A stretch of DNA of 64,000 nucleotides from Hypericum androsaemum (Eukaryota > Streptophyta > Magnoliopsida > Malpighiales > Hypericaceae), in the NCBI GenBank assembly GCA_963995505.1, contig OZ023184.1, forward strand, positions 15,312,228-15,376,227. Direction: 5' to 3'. Below the pieces are notes generated by a model. That model saw nothing but the letters and a program-made list of their open reading frames with translations, made no database searches and was not told where the DNA came from. Of this stretch, positions 11,268 to 22,750 are shown piece by piece (position 1 is the stretch's first letter; every line of letters starts with the position of its first letter). The translations under genes were made by a program, and so were the position numbers.

Positions 11268-11431
11268 ATTAGTCATTACTTGGAAAACCCATAGTTTTTC
11301 ATTTGAACTCGTTATTTTTCATTTACTTTTCAATCGAGTTCATCATACAGAGCAACAATAGTCAAAAAAAGGTTGGAAACTATTGAGTCTAAATCTTATC
11401 ATGCAACTTCTTCATTAGCTCCTAATCAAAC

Positions 11432-11656
11432 TGTGATGATTCGGGATCAAGAATGGCGGTTAAGCCGATAAAAGAAGAAGAGTAGAGAGGAAAAGGAGAT
11501 AGAAGAAGGGGAGAGATATAAGTTTCTTTAGAATGAGATTACAATTGTCTAGAATGCCTATACTTGGTACCATGTCTTCTATTTATGCTCAACTACACAT
11601 TTACCTAAAGGCCCTTATACTTCTAGTTCTATTCAATTCAGTACAATTATGTTACA
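11432..11656. mobile_element. 225-bp solo LTR with TSD CAAAC
   Basis: TGTGATGATTC...TATGTTACA (TG...CA) is flanked by CAAAC at 11427-11431 and 11657-11661. The duplicate locus (about 19531) reads CCTAATCAAACTTGGG without the insert, which is an empty site. The element family is not identified. Confidence 0.8.
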
Positions 11657-12135
11657 CAAACTTGGGATTGCCAGGTGAGGATACCTGAAAGAAGTGTTAA
11701 TTTTAATACAAGAAAAAATTAGGATCATACTTGCAAATATAATGCAATTGCGTCACTAAAAGGGGTGCAAAAGATTTAAAAAATAAAAATTCATGCATGG
11801 TTATATCCAAGTTTTTTATGACAAATATCTATTACCTTTTTTTTAAAGTACGATTTTTAAAAATAAATTAATAAGATAAATACATCATTTATTTCATACA
11901 GCTATGATGTCATCATTTTGCTCGAGTTAAACAAAAACAATGGATAGGATAGTACATAAATAATGTAATTTTATTTTTAAACTGATATTCCTCCGGTAAA
12001 TTAATGAATATTTAAATCTCAGTTATCAGTATATCAGGTTTCAAATCTTAAATTAATGAACTAAGACTGAACTATTTTACATTTTCTTGAAAAGAAAACT
12101 ATATAATACTATACTAATTTCACCAGAAAATTTTC

Positions 12136-12390
12136 TTAGTTTATTTGTACGTACTTGTTATGAAGAGGATTTGGTCCAGTGGGAACCGTTCTCTTGATAC
12201 CGATCATCTTCTTCTCCTGACGAGTAGGGTTCGGTCTGGAAACAACATTGTTCTTACTGATTAGATTTGAATTGATTTGCGGTCGAACCGGTGATTCGAT
12301 TGCGATGGTTTGACCCAGAAAAATGTATATTAAAGTCTTCCCAAATAATACCTTACACAATGAATGAAGAGTTGTAGATACTAGCCACAT
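12136..12390 (-). CDS. CLE-peptide precursor (CLE-A)
   Basis: CLE proteins are small secreted precursors whose 12-residue C-terminal peptide binds leucine-rich-repeat receptor kinases to control meristem and vascular fate. This intronless frame of 84 codons has a hydrophobic N-terminus (VLFGKTLIYIFLGQTIA, about 14-30) and a variable basic middle. The canonical motif RTVPTGPNPLHN is at residues 67-78, followed by KYVQIN. Prolines 4 and 7, Gly6, His11 and Asn12 of the motif are all present. The ATG lies inside the 9-bp target duplication of the MULE at 12397, so everything 5' of the start is transposon. The N-terminus (MWLVSTTLHSLCKV) is diverged from the paralogue start (MDSIHTSSLFKV). It may be intact but unexpressed. 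The paralogue at 20016-20256 is broken. Confidence 0.75.
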   Translation of the reverse strand: MWLVSTTLHSLCKVLFGKTLIYIFLGQTIAIESPVRPQINSNLISKNNVVSRPNPTRQEKKMIGIKRTVPTGPNPLHNKYVQIN

Positions 12391-12396
12391 ATTTTC

Positions 12397-12651
12397 GGAT
12401 TTGGATCCAGGGGGGACTACATAAAAATCATCCCCATGATATGGACTAAATATGGGCCTTTAGATTTGATCAAATTCTTTTTTTATAGATCTGATGGTCA
12501 GAATCTATTGAGGGTATTTTCGAGTTTTTATCCAAACACACTCATTAGGGTTCCACCATTTTCCTATATAACTCCACACAAAAAATCATCTCTCTATTTA
12601 TCCCCCCACCACATCCTCGATTAGCCGCCGCCGCCCCCGTCGTCCCCCCGA

Positions 12652-12684
<33 letters not shown>

Positions 12685-13238
12685 ACACACACGATTCTCC
12701 TCCCATGATTGAAGCCCCGTTCGGATATTGAAACGCTTCCCTTTGAAAATTACATCGCTGCCTTTTTTTTTCCAATATCATTGATCTTTTTTTTATTCCT
12801 CTTCGTAGCTTACATTCTAGTTCGAGAAGATGAAACCAATATCATAGTAAAATGAAATCAATATCCGAGAAGATGAAAACCAATATCACGGTGGAATGAA
12901 ACCAATATCATAGTAGAATGAAACCAATATCCGAGAAGAAGGAAACCAATATCATAGTAGAATGAAACCAATATCATAGTACAATGAAATCAATAACATA
13001 GAAGATGGAAACCAATATCATAGTAGAATGAAACCAATATCGTAGTAGAATGAAACCAATAGCCTAGAAGATGAAAACCAATATCCGAGAAAATGAAAAC
13101 CAATATTCCGATACTTGTATTTTCATAAATTGTATTATTTTGCTGATATATTTTTTAATTATTTTAATTATTATATTTCTAATATTGCCCCTGTCCCTTT
13201 CAGTCGGGATTACCCATGTCCCCACTCAATTTGAACCC
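12397..13238. mobile_element. 842-bp MULE inserted at the CLE-A start codon
   Basis: It is flanked by the perfect 9-bp repeat CATATTTTC at 12388-12396 and 13239-13247. Unit 2 has the uninterrupted site (ATCCATATATTTTCTACCGG at 20251). The ends are imperfect inverted repeats (GGATTTGGATCCAGGGGGGAC versus GGGTTCAAATTGAGTGGGGAC). It carries a poly-C run of about 34 nt (12652-12684) and a 21-22-bp minisatellite. No transposase frame is present. Confidence 0.8.
12825..13110. repeat. Minisatellite, ~21-22-bp units (GAAACCAATATCATAGTAGAAT)
   Basis: About 12 imperfect units of GAAACCAATATC + A(T/G)AGTAGAAT or CGAGAAGAT lie inside the MULE. The same core in reverse (GATATTGGTTT) forms the array at 22858-23545. 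Confidence 0.85.
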
Positions 13239-13482
13239 CATATTTTCTACCGGCCATATTTTCATGTTTTAACTTTCTACTGGCTTTTATAATACTTAGA
13301 ACTTTATACTTTTCTTGGCAATAGGTGAAAATCAATTTATGGTAAAAGTGAATTTGCATTAAAGGCGACTCTTAATCTCAGGTTTTCGACCTTCCTAACT
13401 TGGCAAAGTTTTTAATGATGAATTTTTTATAAATTGATGACAATCTGATAGCGATATGCTATTTATAAAATGATAAGGTGAT

Positions 13483-14035
13483 TAGGGATGGTAATTATAT
13501 TCTTATCCTGAGAGTCTACCCTGATCCAGACCCAAAGGGTCCAAGATCCGTTGACTTTGACCAGGTCTAGACCCTGATCCTGCCCAGATCCTGATATTTT
13601 AAAAGGATAAGGACATGGATATGGATCAATAGGATCCTGCCCTGATCCTGCCAGAATTTTTTAAAATAATATTAAAATAATATATATATTAATAAATAAA
13701 TATAATACACAATTCTCAATTTAAACTACCCAACTTAAAAAAAATTTAGATTTGCTTGTTTGATTCTTTGTATTGATTTATTTAATGAATGAAAATATCA
13801 CGTTGTTATTTGAAAACTATCAAATGCCAATTTAATTTAATTTTAAATTAAATATTAAAAAAAAATACAGACCCGCGGGTCGCCCTTATTCTGTCCGATT
13901 TTTTCAGACCCAGATCCTGCCCGAATCCTTATTTTTAAAGAGGATAAGGGTAAGGATCTGGGTCCACCATTCAAAAAGAAGATAAGGATCTAGATCCTAT
14001 GAATTCTACTCGGATCCTGCTCATTGTCATCCCTT
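13483..14035. mobile_element. 553-bp non-autonomous hAT-like element, TSD AAGGTGAT
   Basis: TIRs TAGGGATGGTAAT and AAGGGATGACAAT (reversed right end) are flanked by the perfect 8-bp repeat AAGGTGAT at 13475-13482 and 14036-14043. Unit 2 has the single-copy empty site AAGGTGATGCG near 20495. The interior repeats GGATC(C/T)... phrases (ATCCTGCCCTGATCC). A relative lies in the pectinesterase intron (50602-51122). Confidence 0.85.
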
Positions 14036-14647
14036 AAGGTGATGTTTTAAACTAAATTTGATAGATTAACATACATTTTTATTACTTTTTAGTATATCAT
14101 AAATTTGATAGAATAAATGTCGGTCAAGATTATCAAATAATTCTAGATCATCCAACTTTTTATAAAAAATATTAAAATAATAATTTAATCACTTTTAATA
14201 TAATAAAATGCTAAAGCTGTATTTTTTAAATAGGCGAATTAGATTTGGACAAATCGATCTAACCTGGTTGACCATTGGACCAATGATCTTTTAGATTTTG
14301 GGGTTGAACTACTTGCTCTAATCCCGGTCGAATTTCGATTAGTCGAATTAATTTTGTAAAATTTGTAGTTTTTATTTTGAAGTTGAACGCATATTTTACT
14401 CTTCTGCCTTGCATCATATAAAATCATAATTTGAAGATTCCAGATTTATAAGGTAACCATGTTCGACTAAGTGTTTTTGTTATCTTTGTTCGCTAACAAG
14501 TTATTGGGTATTCACACAACAATTAAAATCTTCACGAAACCAAAGAATATTGAAACTTCTATAACTAATTCACAAATTTTTAAATCATAAAAATTAAACC
14601 AAGAAAAAATAAAGTGAAATTCGGTACAAGTATTTTGAAAGGTTTGT

Positions 14648-14860
14648 TTATACGTACACGAAGTGATGAATTGGATCCGGCCCACTAAGACCAGATGTCT
14701 TAGTAAACAGGCCCAGATGTGATTTATAGACAAGGCTCTTCCGGCCCAGGAGTTCTGGTCGAACCAGTGGTTCGGTCGCCATGGTTCCAACCAACAAGGT
14801 CCAAACCACAATCGTCCCAAGTAACACCTTAAAAAAAGATGAGGTGCCGATGCTTGCCAT
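14648..14860 (-). CDS. CLE-like peptide precursor with atypical motif (CLE-C)
   Basis: The frame has 70 codons. It has a clear signal peptide (basic/polar start, then VLLGTIVVWTLLVGTMA, about residues 12-28) and a short variable region. The C-terminal TSGLSGPDPIHH aligns with CLE consensus RxVPxGPDPIHH, followed by FVYV. Gly6, Pro7, Asp8, Pro9, His11 and His12 are kept, but Arg1 is Thr and the usually hydroxylated Pro4 is Leu. The paralogue CLE-D (21183-21396) carries the same TSGLSG, so these changes predate the duplication. The frame is uninterrupted, unlike CLE-D. It may be a divergent ligand or an ageing relic. Confidence 0.6.
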   Translation of the reverse strand: MASIGTSSFFKVLLGTIVVWTLLVGTMATEPLVRPELLGRKSLVYKSHLGLFTKTSGLSGPDPIHHFVYV

Positions 14861-16050
14861 GAATCCTCCTTGAACCTGTATAAATTTTGTTGATTATCAA
14901 TAGCTCACCAAATGGAACTTATAAAAAAAATAGCTCACCAAATGGGACCATTCGGATCTTGCTAATCACACTATTTTTAGGACTATTTGAGTTATCGAGT
15001 AAAGTCTTGGGATAAACGGATTTAATCAATGGGAGTTTGTCCGATCGGTAAGAAACTTAATTAACATAAGGATTTCTTAGATTCAAATGTAACGAATATA
15101 AAAGAATCATTGAGAAAATTATTCTCTAAATAAATGCTCGACTCGGAATTAAAAAAAATGTATGCTTAAAAAGTACAAACGGATCTCTTAGAGCAGATCT
15201 CCTTTGGAAAATATAACAAGAAGTAAGATTTAACCAAAAAAAACATAACAACAAGTAAGAAAAAGAAAATCGTAGCTACCCGGATAAAACTATAATGTGA
15301 GGGAGTACTTTGTACTCGCAATCCTGCAATACATATTTGTAATAAAATAGAAAATAACACGGAAATAATGAAAAAATATATATGAGTTTATTGGTATATA
15401 GTAGTGTATCATAATAGAGGAATGACTTAATTTTCAAACATATTGACATGCTTCGTTATATTGCGTTGCTGACTTTCTTATGACTAAGCTAAAAATAGAA
15501 AATATCCTTTAAGAAAAAGGCTGAGAAGGAATAAATTGCAAATATAGAGATAAAAAGTTAAAGAAAATGTACCAGAATATGTAATAATCAAGAGATGGTT
15601 TTTTTAGGATGAATACTTCAATATTATAGCAGAAGCAAAGAGATGGGGTGTTTGACGTGCACTATAACTTTTCTGGAGAGTTGCAGTTGTTTTATACCCA
15701 GAGGAGGGCTGTCTGAGCTTTAAAGAAAAAAAAAGAGAGAAAAAAAAAATACCCAGAGGAGGTTTCTCTCTCTCTCTCTCTTCTTTTTGGCGTTATCCAA
15801 ATTCCAATAACTTTATCCAACAATTTTTTTGGTTGATGTGATCTAGTATTAGACTATTGGCATACTTATTAAATCGTTTATAGTTCGAGGAGTAAGAACT
15901 TTGAAACATAACTAACAATTAATTCACATTGTGGTATTTCAAATATCAAAATTCAAATCTCTTTGTTAAGCTATTATACTTAACTATGACCAATCCCCGC
16001 CTTCCTAATATCATTTAAGTAGAAGTTAACTCATGACTAAGTGATTTTTT
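14861..16050. other. CLE-C upstream region, including a block present three times in the window
   Basis: 15450-15780 (TGACATGCTTCGTTATAT...AGAGATGGGGTGTTTGA...ACCCAGAGGAGG) recurs at 18127-18420 and 21855-22040. It ends in CT microsatellites. The block lies 0.6-0.9 kb 5' of CLE-C and 0.45-0.65 kb 5' of CLE-D, so it could be ancestral CLE promoter DNA. Confidence 0.45.
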
Positions 16051-16989
16051 TATAAGTAAAATTTATTATATTATAAGTATTATTACATTTTACTTAGCAC
16101 GAAATTCTCTCTTTTCGAGGTTGCGACAGTAAATGAGTGATTAGTTAAAAAAATTAAGATAGTTATAACATGGATTAAAAGATAAATAATTCAAAACTTG
16201 AGAATGCCACCTTCAAAAGTCACAACTTGGATTAGTGAGTCCGGTTATTGACCTAAAATCTTGGAGTAATAGAGATATATTTCCCAAACAATTGAATTAG
16301 AGCCTGAAAATACATGTGTATTGAACTTCGGTTGAAAGAGATTTTACTATTTTTATAGACTGACCAAGTCAAAGCTAAATTATTCAACTTAATAGCATTG
16401 ACCACCAAAACTCAATAGAATCATCGACCACCATAATGTCCAATTAATAGGCAGATCAGACTTGAGAACTCAGCAAAAATCAGTTACCGCAAAAAAAAAA
16501 TCACAAGTGAGATATTTTTTTTTTCGCAACTTCAGTAAAGAAAATGAAAAAACATAAAAGAGGAGTTATTGAGTAGAATGTTGTACTATATAATATATGT
16601 CTAAGCATATACGCTTAGGATTTTTATTTCATTAAGTTCTTACTATAAAGTAAAATTGGTTACATACATTGAAATTTATCTTTAATCCCACATCCAAGTC
16701 TTGCAAATAGTAAAATAGCTCCTAATTAATCTTGGTTACGAATGCTAACCGCGGAGGTGTCCTGAAAAAGAAGAGTAGAAGCACACAAATTTAAGGTAAA
16801 ATGTTTTATGTTATCAAAACTAAATAATGCTAGTATCATATCAGATAATATAAGAAAATTGTTATATTCGAGTTTGAACTATTGAGATGTAACAACATTA
16901 ATAATTATTTGGAGAGCTTCGCATCTAAGATATTATCCGACTGAAACATAAATTAGTTGACCATCGAGAATGTCTAAATACAAATTGCT

Positions 16990-17062
16990 CTCAAACAAAA
17001 TTGCTCCTTAAATATCACCTTAAACAATGAAGAGGTTTAGAGCTAACCATTTTTTGTCTTTC
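16990..17062 (-). pseudogene. CLE N-terminus relic
   Basis: Read in reverse, CCTCTTCATTGTTTAAGGTGATATTT matches the CLE-B signal-peptide region (SSLFKVIF), but the frame stops after 11 codons and no CLE motif follows. The paralogous relic is at about 24150-24195. Confidence 0.45.
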
Positions 17063-17165
17063 TCACTGTTATGATTATTGAGTTTCTGTTTTCAAATTAT
17101 ATGCAATATATAATGTATTAAAAAAGAACAACTTCTTCCTTCTCCATGTTTTCTTGTCAATTAAA

Positions 17166-17673
17166 TTAATGATGGAAGTGTTGGGTATGGAGCCTGAGGA
17201 TGTCTCGTGAGTTGATCGGATTGAATTCGGAGCTCAATGATGCTCGGAAAATCAATCGAGTCAAGAGTCGAGTGAAGACGTTGGAGACATCCGGGGAGTC
17301 GTGCAGTTCGAGTGAAGAGCTTCAGGATGATCGGGGGTGACGATCGGGTCAAGAGACGATATCGGGAAGGCGAAACGAAACGGGCCGAGAAGACCCGGCG
17401 CCCACCAGCTAAAAGGATGGCACACAGACCTGGTGCCCGCCAGACCCTCCTGCCGAGATTTCTCTGGACGCGGCTTTGGCGCCTGCCAATCAGCTCGGGG
17501 ATGTATTATTTTGATGGACAAATTTACCCCTCCTGACCGAATAACTCTAGTAAGGTGTGTACTTTTATAAATATCCATTGTAAACTTCATTTGATGTGTG
17601 TGAAACTCTAGTGAAAGAGTGGCTCAAGTGAAAGAGTTCCAAAAAAAATGGCAGGCCAAAGTTTGGCTTTTGC
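17166..17673. other. Unit-1-specific GC-rich segment, possible LTR remnant
   Basis: This segment is absent from unit 2. It starts near TGTTGGGTATGG (17179) and contains a GC-rich stretch and a TATAAATA-like site near 17571. Ends and target duplication could not be matched, so an LTR origin is only a guess. Confidence 0.25.
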
Positions 17674-18079
17674 TTGGAGACCCTTTTAACTCCGGGTCAA
17701 ATCTTTGTAGGATCATAGGCAGAGCTACTGTTGACTCCATGAGTGCAAATTGGTCTCCAACACATTTTCTCGGCCCTCCTCCGAAGGGCAACTACGCGAA
17801 GTCCAATATGATCTGTTCATACACCAACCCGAAAACCGGATTTGATACAATATGTCTGCAGAATGAAAGCTTGACAAAAGAAAGAAAGAAGATATTTTTA
17901 AGAGGGTAGAGGTAATTAATTGTTCAACCTCATTGGGGTATAGTGCTCCTAAGCTTCTAGACGGGTCGAAACCTGACCACCCATCGATCCCGTTGCTGTC
18001 ACGTTTCACCAGGAACCTTTCTGGTTCAAATTCGTTTGAGAGGTCCCAAAAGTGCGAAGATCTATGAATGTTATACACC
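17674..18079 (-). pseudogene. CYP97B fragment: duplicated exon 13 and truncated exon 14
   Basis: Exon 13 copy (17929-18078) is fully open with intact splice sites ([12 protein letters not shown]...GALYPNE). Exon 14 copy begins at 17812 (IILDFA) but has TAG where the functional gene has the leucine before [12 protein letters not shown]. It then diverges at 17674 after LKGSP. No other exons are present. The right breakpoint is about 18126, where homology to the intron beyond exon 13 stops and the CLE upstream block begins. It is a by-product of the tandem duplication. Confidence 0.9.
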
Positions 18080-18126
18080 TGCAAGAACAAGAAGGATCAG
18101 GAAGAACGTTTTCGGGGTGGTGGATA

Positions 18127-18805
18127 TTGACATGCTTCCTTATATTTGCGTTGCTGACTTTGTTGTTATGACTAAGCTAAAAACAAAAAATATCCTTTAA
18201 GAAAAAGGCTGAGAAGGAATAAATTGCAAATATAGAGATAAAAAGTTAAAGAAAATGTACCAGAATATTATGTAATAATCAAGAGATGGTTTTTTTTAGG
18301 ATGAATACTTCAATATTATTGCATAAGCAAAGAGATGGGGTGTTTGAGGCTGCACCATAATTTTTCTGGAGAGTTGCAGCTGTTTTTTTACCCAGAGGAG
18401 GTTCCTCTCTCTCTCTCTCTCTCTCTCTACATTTTGGGTTAAATTCCAATAACTTTATCCAACAGTTTTTTTTGGTTGATATCATCTACTATTAGACTAT
18501 TCACATAGTTATTACATCGATTAATGTTAGAGGGGCAAGAACTTTGAAACATAACATAGCATATCAAACAATTAATTCACATTGTTGTGTTGCAAGCATC
18601 AAAACTCAAACCTCTTCAGTAAGCTATTATATTTTAGTTGATCTATCTTAATTCAACAACTTTCTTTTATGTTTGGTTGGAATTTGTTTTCTAAGGATGG
18701 AAATTAGTTTGATGGTCATAGTTAATTCCATTTAAAGCAGCATTTAACTATGACCAATTGCCACCTTCCTAATATCATTGAAATAGGAATCAACTCATAT
18801 GTCAT
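18127..18805. repeat. Third copy of the CLE upstream block at the duplication junction
   Basis: This matches 15450-16040 with small differences (CTTCCTTATATTTGCG versus CTTCGTTATATTGCG). It ends with a (CT)n tract at 18405-18428 and CACCTTCCTAATATCATT, also seen at 15991 and 22711. Confidence 0.7.
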
Positions 18806-18840
18806 TACTCGGAGAAAACCATAGTTTTTCATTTATTTTT

Positions 18841-19426
18841 GGGATAATTGTCCTAAGGTCGTTGATATTTGAGCAAATCTCCCTTTTAGTCATTATTATT
18901 TTTAAAAACCTTTCTCGGTCCTCCTAGTTTGACATAATAGCACTTTTTAGTCACTTGCTCTAGCACATGAGAATTTCTCTGGCCAAAATGTACCTGAAAG
19001 GTCGAAACTGCCCCTCAGTTAAAACCTTATCCTGGCAAGAGATAAAAATCTAAGGAATTACCGAACCTCACACTTTTTCCAATTGTTTAACCCTAAAAAT
19101 TTCCCCTCGCAACGAACAAATGTTCTCTGCCTCGACCAACCCTAAACCCACTCGCCCTTCCTACCCAATCGTCGCAATCATCAACCCCGCCGCCCGCAAT
19201 CCGTTGACCTATCTACGACTGGGTACGTCCTGGGCGAAACTCTAATTTCGAGGAGGATGAAAGAAGACTGACGATACACGCTTGAGTTTATTCTCAATGG
19301 TGAGTCGAGATACTACGACCACGTAGCTCCTGATTATTATTGTTATTTGACCTTGATTAAAGATGATTATGCTGCCTTCTCTGTAAGTAGTTCGTTATGC
19401 AAGTATAGACTTAGGACAATTATCCC
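18841..19426. mobile_element. 586-bp MULE-like element, TSD TTTATTTTT
   Basis: The left end GGGATAATTGTCCTAAG and reversed right end GGGATAATTGTCCTAAG are identical. The flanking 9-bp repeat TTTATTTTT is at 18832-18840 and 19427-19435. Unit 1 has the empty site (CATTTACTTTTCAATCGAG near 11320). It has no coding capacity. Confidence 0.85.
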
Positions 19427-20015
19427 TTTATTTTTTAATTGAGTTGATCATACAGAGCAACAATAGTCATAAAAAAGGTAAAAACTATTGAATCTAAATC
19501 GTCATGCAGCTTCTTCAATAGCTCCTAATCAAACTTGGGCTTGCTAGGTGGGGAATTCCTGAAAGGAGTGTTAATTAATACAAGAAAAAATTAGGAAAAT
19601 ACTTACAAATATAATGCCATTGCAACACTAAAAGTTGTACAAAAGATTAAAAAAATAAAATTCACGCATGGTTATATCCAAGTTTTTAAATGAAAAATAT
19701 ATATTACTTTTAAAAAAAAATACGATTTTTAAAAATAAATTAAGAACATAAATATATCATTTATTTCATACAGTTATCATGGCATCATTTTGCTCGAGTT
19801 AAACAAAAAAAGGATAGGATGATATTCCTCCGGTAAATATATATAATGTAATTTTTTAAACTAATATTCCTCCGGTAAATTAATGAATATTTAAATCTCA
19901 CTCATCAGTATATCAGGTTTCAAATCTTAAATTAATGAACTAAGACTAAACTATTTTACATTTTCTTTGAAAAGAAAACTATATAATACCATACTAATTT
20001 CACCCAAAAAATTTC

Positions 20016-20256
20016 TTAGTTTATTTGTACATACTTGTTATGAAGAGGATTTGATCCAGAGGGTGCAGTTCTCTTGATACCGATCATCTTCTTCTCCTGA
20101 AGAGTAGGGTTCAGTCTGGAAACAACATTGTTCTTACTAATTAGATTTGTATAGATTCACGGTCGAATCACCTTGCGATGGTTTAAACCAGAAAATACAT
20201 ATCAAAATTGCCCCAAATATCACCTTAAACAATGAAGAGGTGTGGATACTATCCAT
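20016..20256 (-). pseudogene. CLE-peptide precursor, frameshifted (CLE-B)
   Basis: This is the paralogue of CLE-A. It keeps the better start (MDSIHTSSLFKVIFGAILICIF) but carries a net 7-bp deletion after ATCGCAA relative to CLE-A. The frame then ends at a TAG after 39 codons. In the ancestral frame the tail would read RTAPSGSNPLHN, with motif Val3 changed to Ala and Pro7 to Ser. The break and the motif decay both argue for loss of function. Confidence 0.75.
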
Positions 20257-21182
20257 ATATTTTCTACCGGCCATATTTCCATGTTTTAAATTTCTACCGG
20301 CTTTTATAATTCTTAAAACTTTGTACTTTTCTTGGCAATAGGTGAAAATCAATTTATGGTAAAAGTAGGTTTGCATTAAAGACGACTCTTAGTCTCAGAT
20401 TTTCTACCTTCCTAACTTGGCAAAGTTTTTAATGATGAATTTTTTATAAATTGCTGACAATCTGATAACGATATGCTATTTATAAAATGATAAGGTGATG
20501 CGTTAAACTAAATTTGATAGATTAACATACATTTTGACCTTTTAGTATATCATAAATTTGATCGAATAAATGTCGGTCAAAATTGTCAAATAATTCGATC
20601 AAGAATGTCAAATAATTCTAGATCATCTAACTTTGTTAAAAAAATTATTAAAATAATAAATTAATAAGTTTTAATGTAATAAAACTCTAAAGTTATAATT
20701 TTTTAAATGGGCCAGTTTAGATTTGGAATGGTCAATCTAACCTGGTTGACCAACGGACTAATGGCGTTTTAGATTTTGGGGTTGAACTGCCCTCATCCTA
20801 AACGCATTCTGCCTAATCAGACTGATTTTGTAAAATTCTCTAGTTTTTATTTGGAGGTTGAAGGCATATTTTACTCTTCTACCTTACATCATATAAAATC
20901 TGCATTTAAAGATCTACACCCCGATCATGGATCCATCCAAAATCAAAAGATTATAGATTCTATGGTAACCATATTCGACTATGAGTAATTTTTTTTGCTA
21001 TCCTTGTTCACCTTACAAGTTGTTGTGCATCTACCCAACAAAAAAAATCTTCACTAAACCAAAGAATATTGAGACTAATGTAACCAAAACACAAAATTTT
21101 AAATCATAACATATTAAATTGAAAAAAAATAAACCAATAAAATATTAAAGTGAAATTCTGTACAAGTATTTTTAAAGGTTTT

Positions 21183-21396
21183 TTATACGTACGTGAAGTG
21201 AAGATTTGGATCCGTTCCACTAAGACCAGATGTCTTAGCGAACAGGCCCAGATGTGATTTATAGACAAGGCTCTTCCGGCCCAGGAGTTCTGGTCGAACC
21301 AGTGGTTCGGTTGATATGGTTCCAACCAACAAGATCCAAACCACAAACGTCCCAAGTAACACCTTAAACAATGATGGAAGTGCCGATGCTCGCCAT
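21183..21396 (-). pseudogene. CLE-like precursor, frameshifted (CLE-D)
   Basis: This is the paralogue of CLE-C. A 1-bp insertion after MASIGTS (ACTTCCATC) brings a TAA two codons later. The downstream frame (FKVLLGTFVVWILLVG...) is open to the end but has no ATG. The motif has decayed to TSGLSGTDPNLH (Pro7 and the IHH end lost). Confidence 0.7.
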
Positions 21397-22750
21397 GAAT
21401 CCTCCTTGAGCCTGCATAATTTTTGTTGATTATGAATAGCTCACCAAATAAAAATTATGATTAAAAAAGCTCACCAAATGGAACGATTCGGATCCTTTTT
21501 TTTTTCGAACGTGATTCGAATCTTGCTAATCACACTCTTTTTAGGACTATTTTAGTTATCGAGTAAAGTCTCGAGGATCAACGAATTTAACAAATTCATT
21601 CTCTAAATAAATGATTTGATAATACTTGACTCGGATTAAAAAAAATTATGATAAAAAAGGATAAACGGATCTCTTAGACCATATCTCCTTGGAAAACATA
21701 ACAACGCTGTAGAAAAAGAATATCGTAATTCGTAGCTACCCGGATAAAACTATAATGTCCTTCTAAAAAAAAGGAAATAACTATAATGTGAGGGAAGAAT
21801 GTACTCTCAATTGTGCATTAAATATTGGTATTAAAATAGAAAATAAACACGAAAATAATGACATGCTTCGTTAAAAGAAAATGAACCAGAAAATGTAATA
21901 ATCAAGAGGTGGGTTTTTTTAGGACGAATTACTTGAACATTATTGCAGAAGCAAAGAGATGGGGTGTTTGACGTTGCACCAGAGTTGGGGTTGTTTTATA
22001 CCCAGAGGAGGAGGTTTCTCCCTCTCTTCATTTTGGCTTAAATTCCAATTAATGAGGAGTATATTGAGTTACCATAATATCCGACGGCCTTGGTGTCATT
22101 CCCTGATTTTCCGTACCTCTGTTATGGCAAGATTCCGACCATGATCGGCTGGAATGATCCTCTCCCGATCAGCTACCATACTTGTATCGCTTACCTTGAT
22201 TTATGCCTGTGAAGTGTAACAGCAAGCACTATGTATAAGTTGTATTCCATGATAACAGCAATAAACATCGAGTATCAGGGGTTTGGAGTATAAGTTGTAT
22301 TCCGAACTATTTAGAGTAAAGATCAGTGGAGGCTTTTTTGCAAAAATGCTAAAATACGAAGACCAAAATAAAAAAAAAACAAACGCATCAGTATCGTAAA
22401 CAGGACATGCCACTGTCGCAAACATAGGCCGGAACAAAGGCCGATATCACATAACGGGACATGCCGATATCGTAAACGAAAAATACCAGCGCGGTCCTCC
22501 TTCACTCCAAACCATCCGAAATGATTTTCTTCACTCCGAACCCAATCTACTGCCTAGTAACAGAGCCACAAGCTCTAATCAAGAGAAAATTATCTGTTTT
22601 TCTTCCAAAATTTCTTCAGTTTCCCTCCCTCCCCAATCCTTTCAGTCAGCTTCAGCTCACTGAGAAGCTGACCTCCGCTAATTATCTGTTGTGTTCTAAT
22701 ATGATCAATCCCCACCTTCCTAATATCATTTAAATAGGAATTAACTCATG

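Larger units (their letters stand above)
11268..18126. repeat. Tandem segmental duplication, unit 1 (CLE-A, CLE-C, CYP97B tail fragment)
   Basis: This tract is collinear with 18806-26455. Shared landmarks in order: GTCATTACT(T/C)GG...CATAGTTTTTCATTT (11273/18811); ACAGAGCAACAATAGTC; CLE-A/CLE-B; TTTCTACCGGCCATATTT (13243/20262); GATAAGGTGAT; CLE-C/CLE-D; an upstream block (15450-15780/21855-22050); TAAAATAGCTCCTAATTAATCTTGG (16711/23858); and CYP97B exons 13-14 (17674-18126/25940-26455). Unit-specific insertions are listed separately. 17166-17673 has no counterpart in unit 2. Confidence 0.8.
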
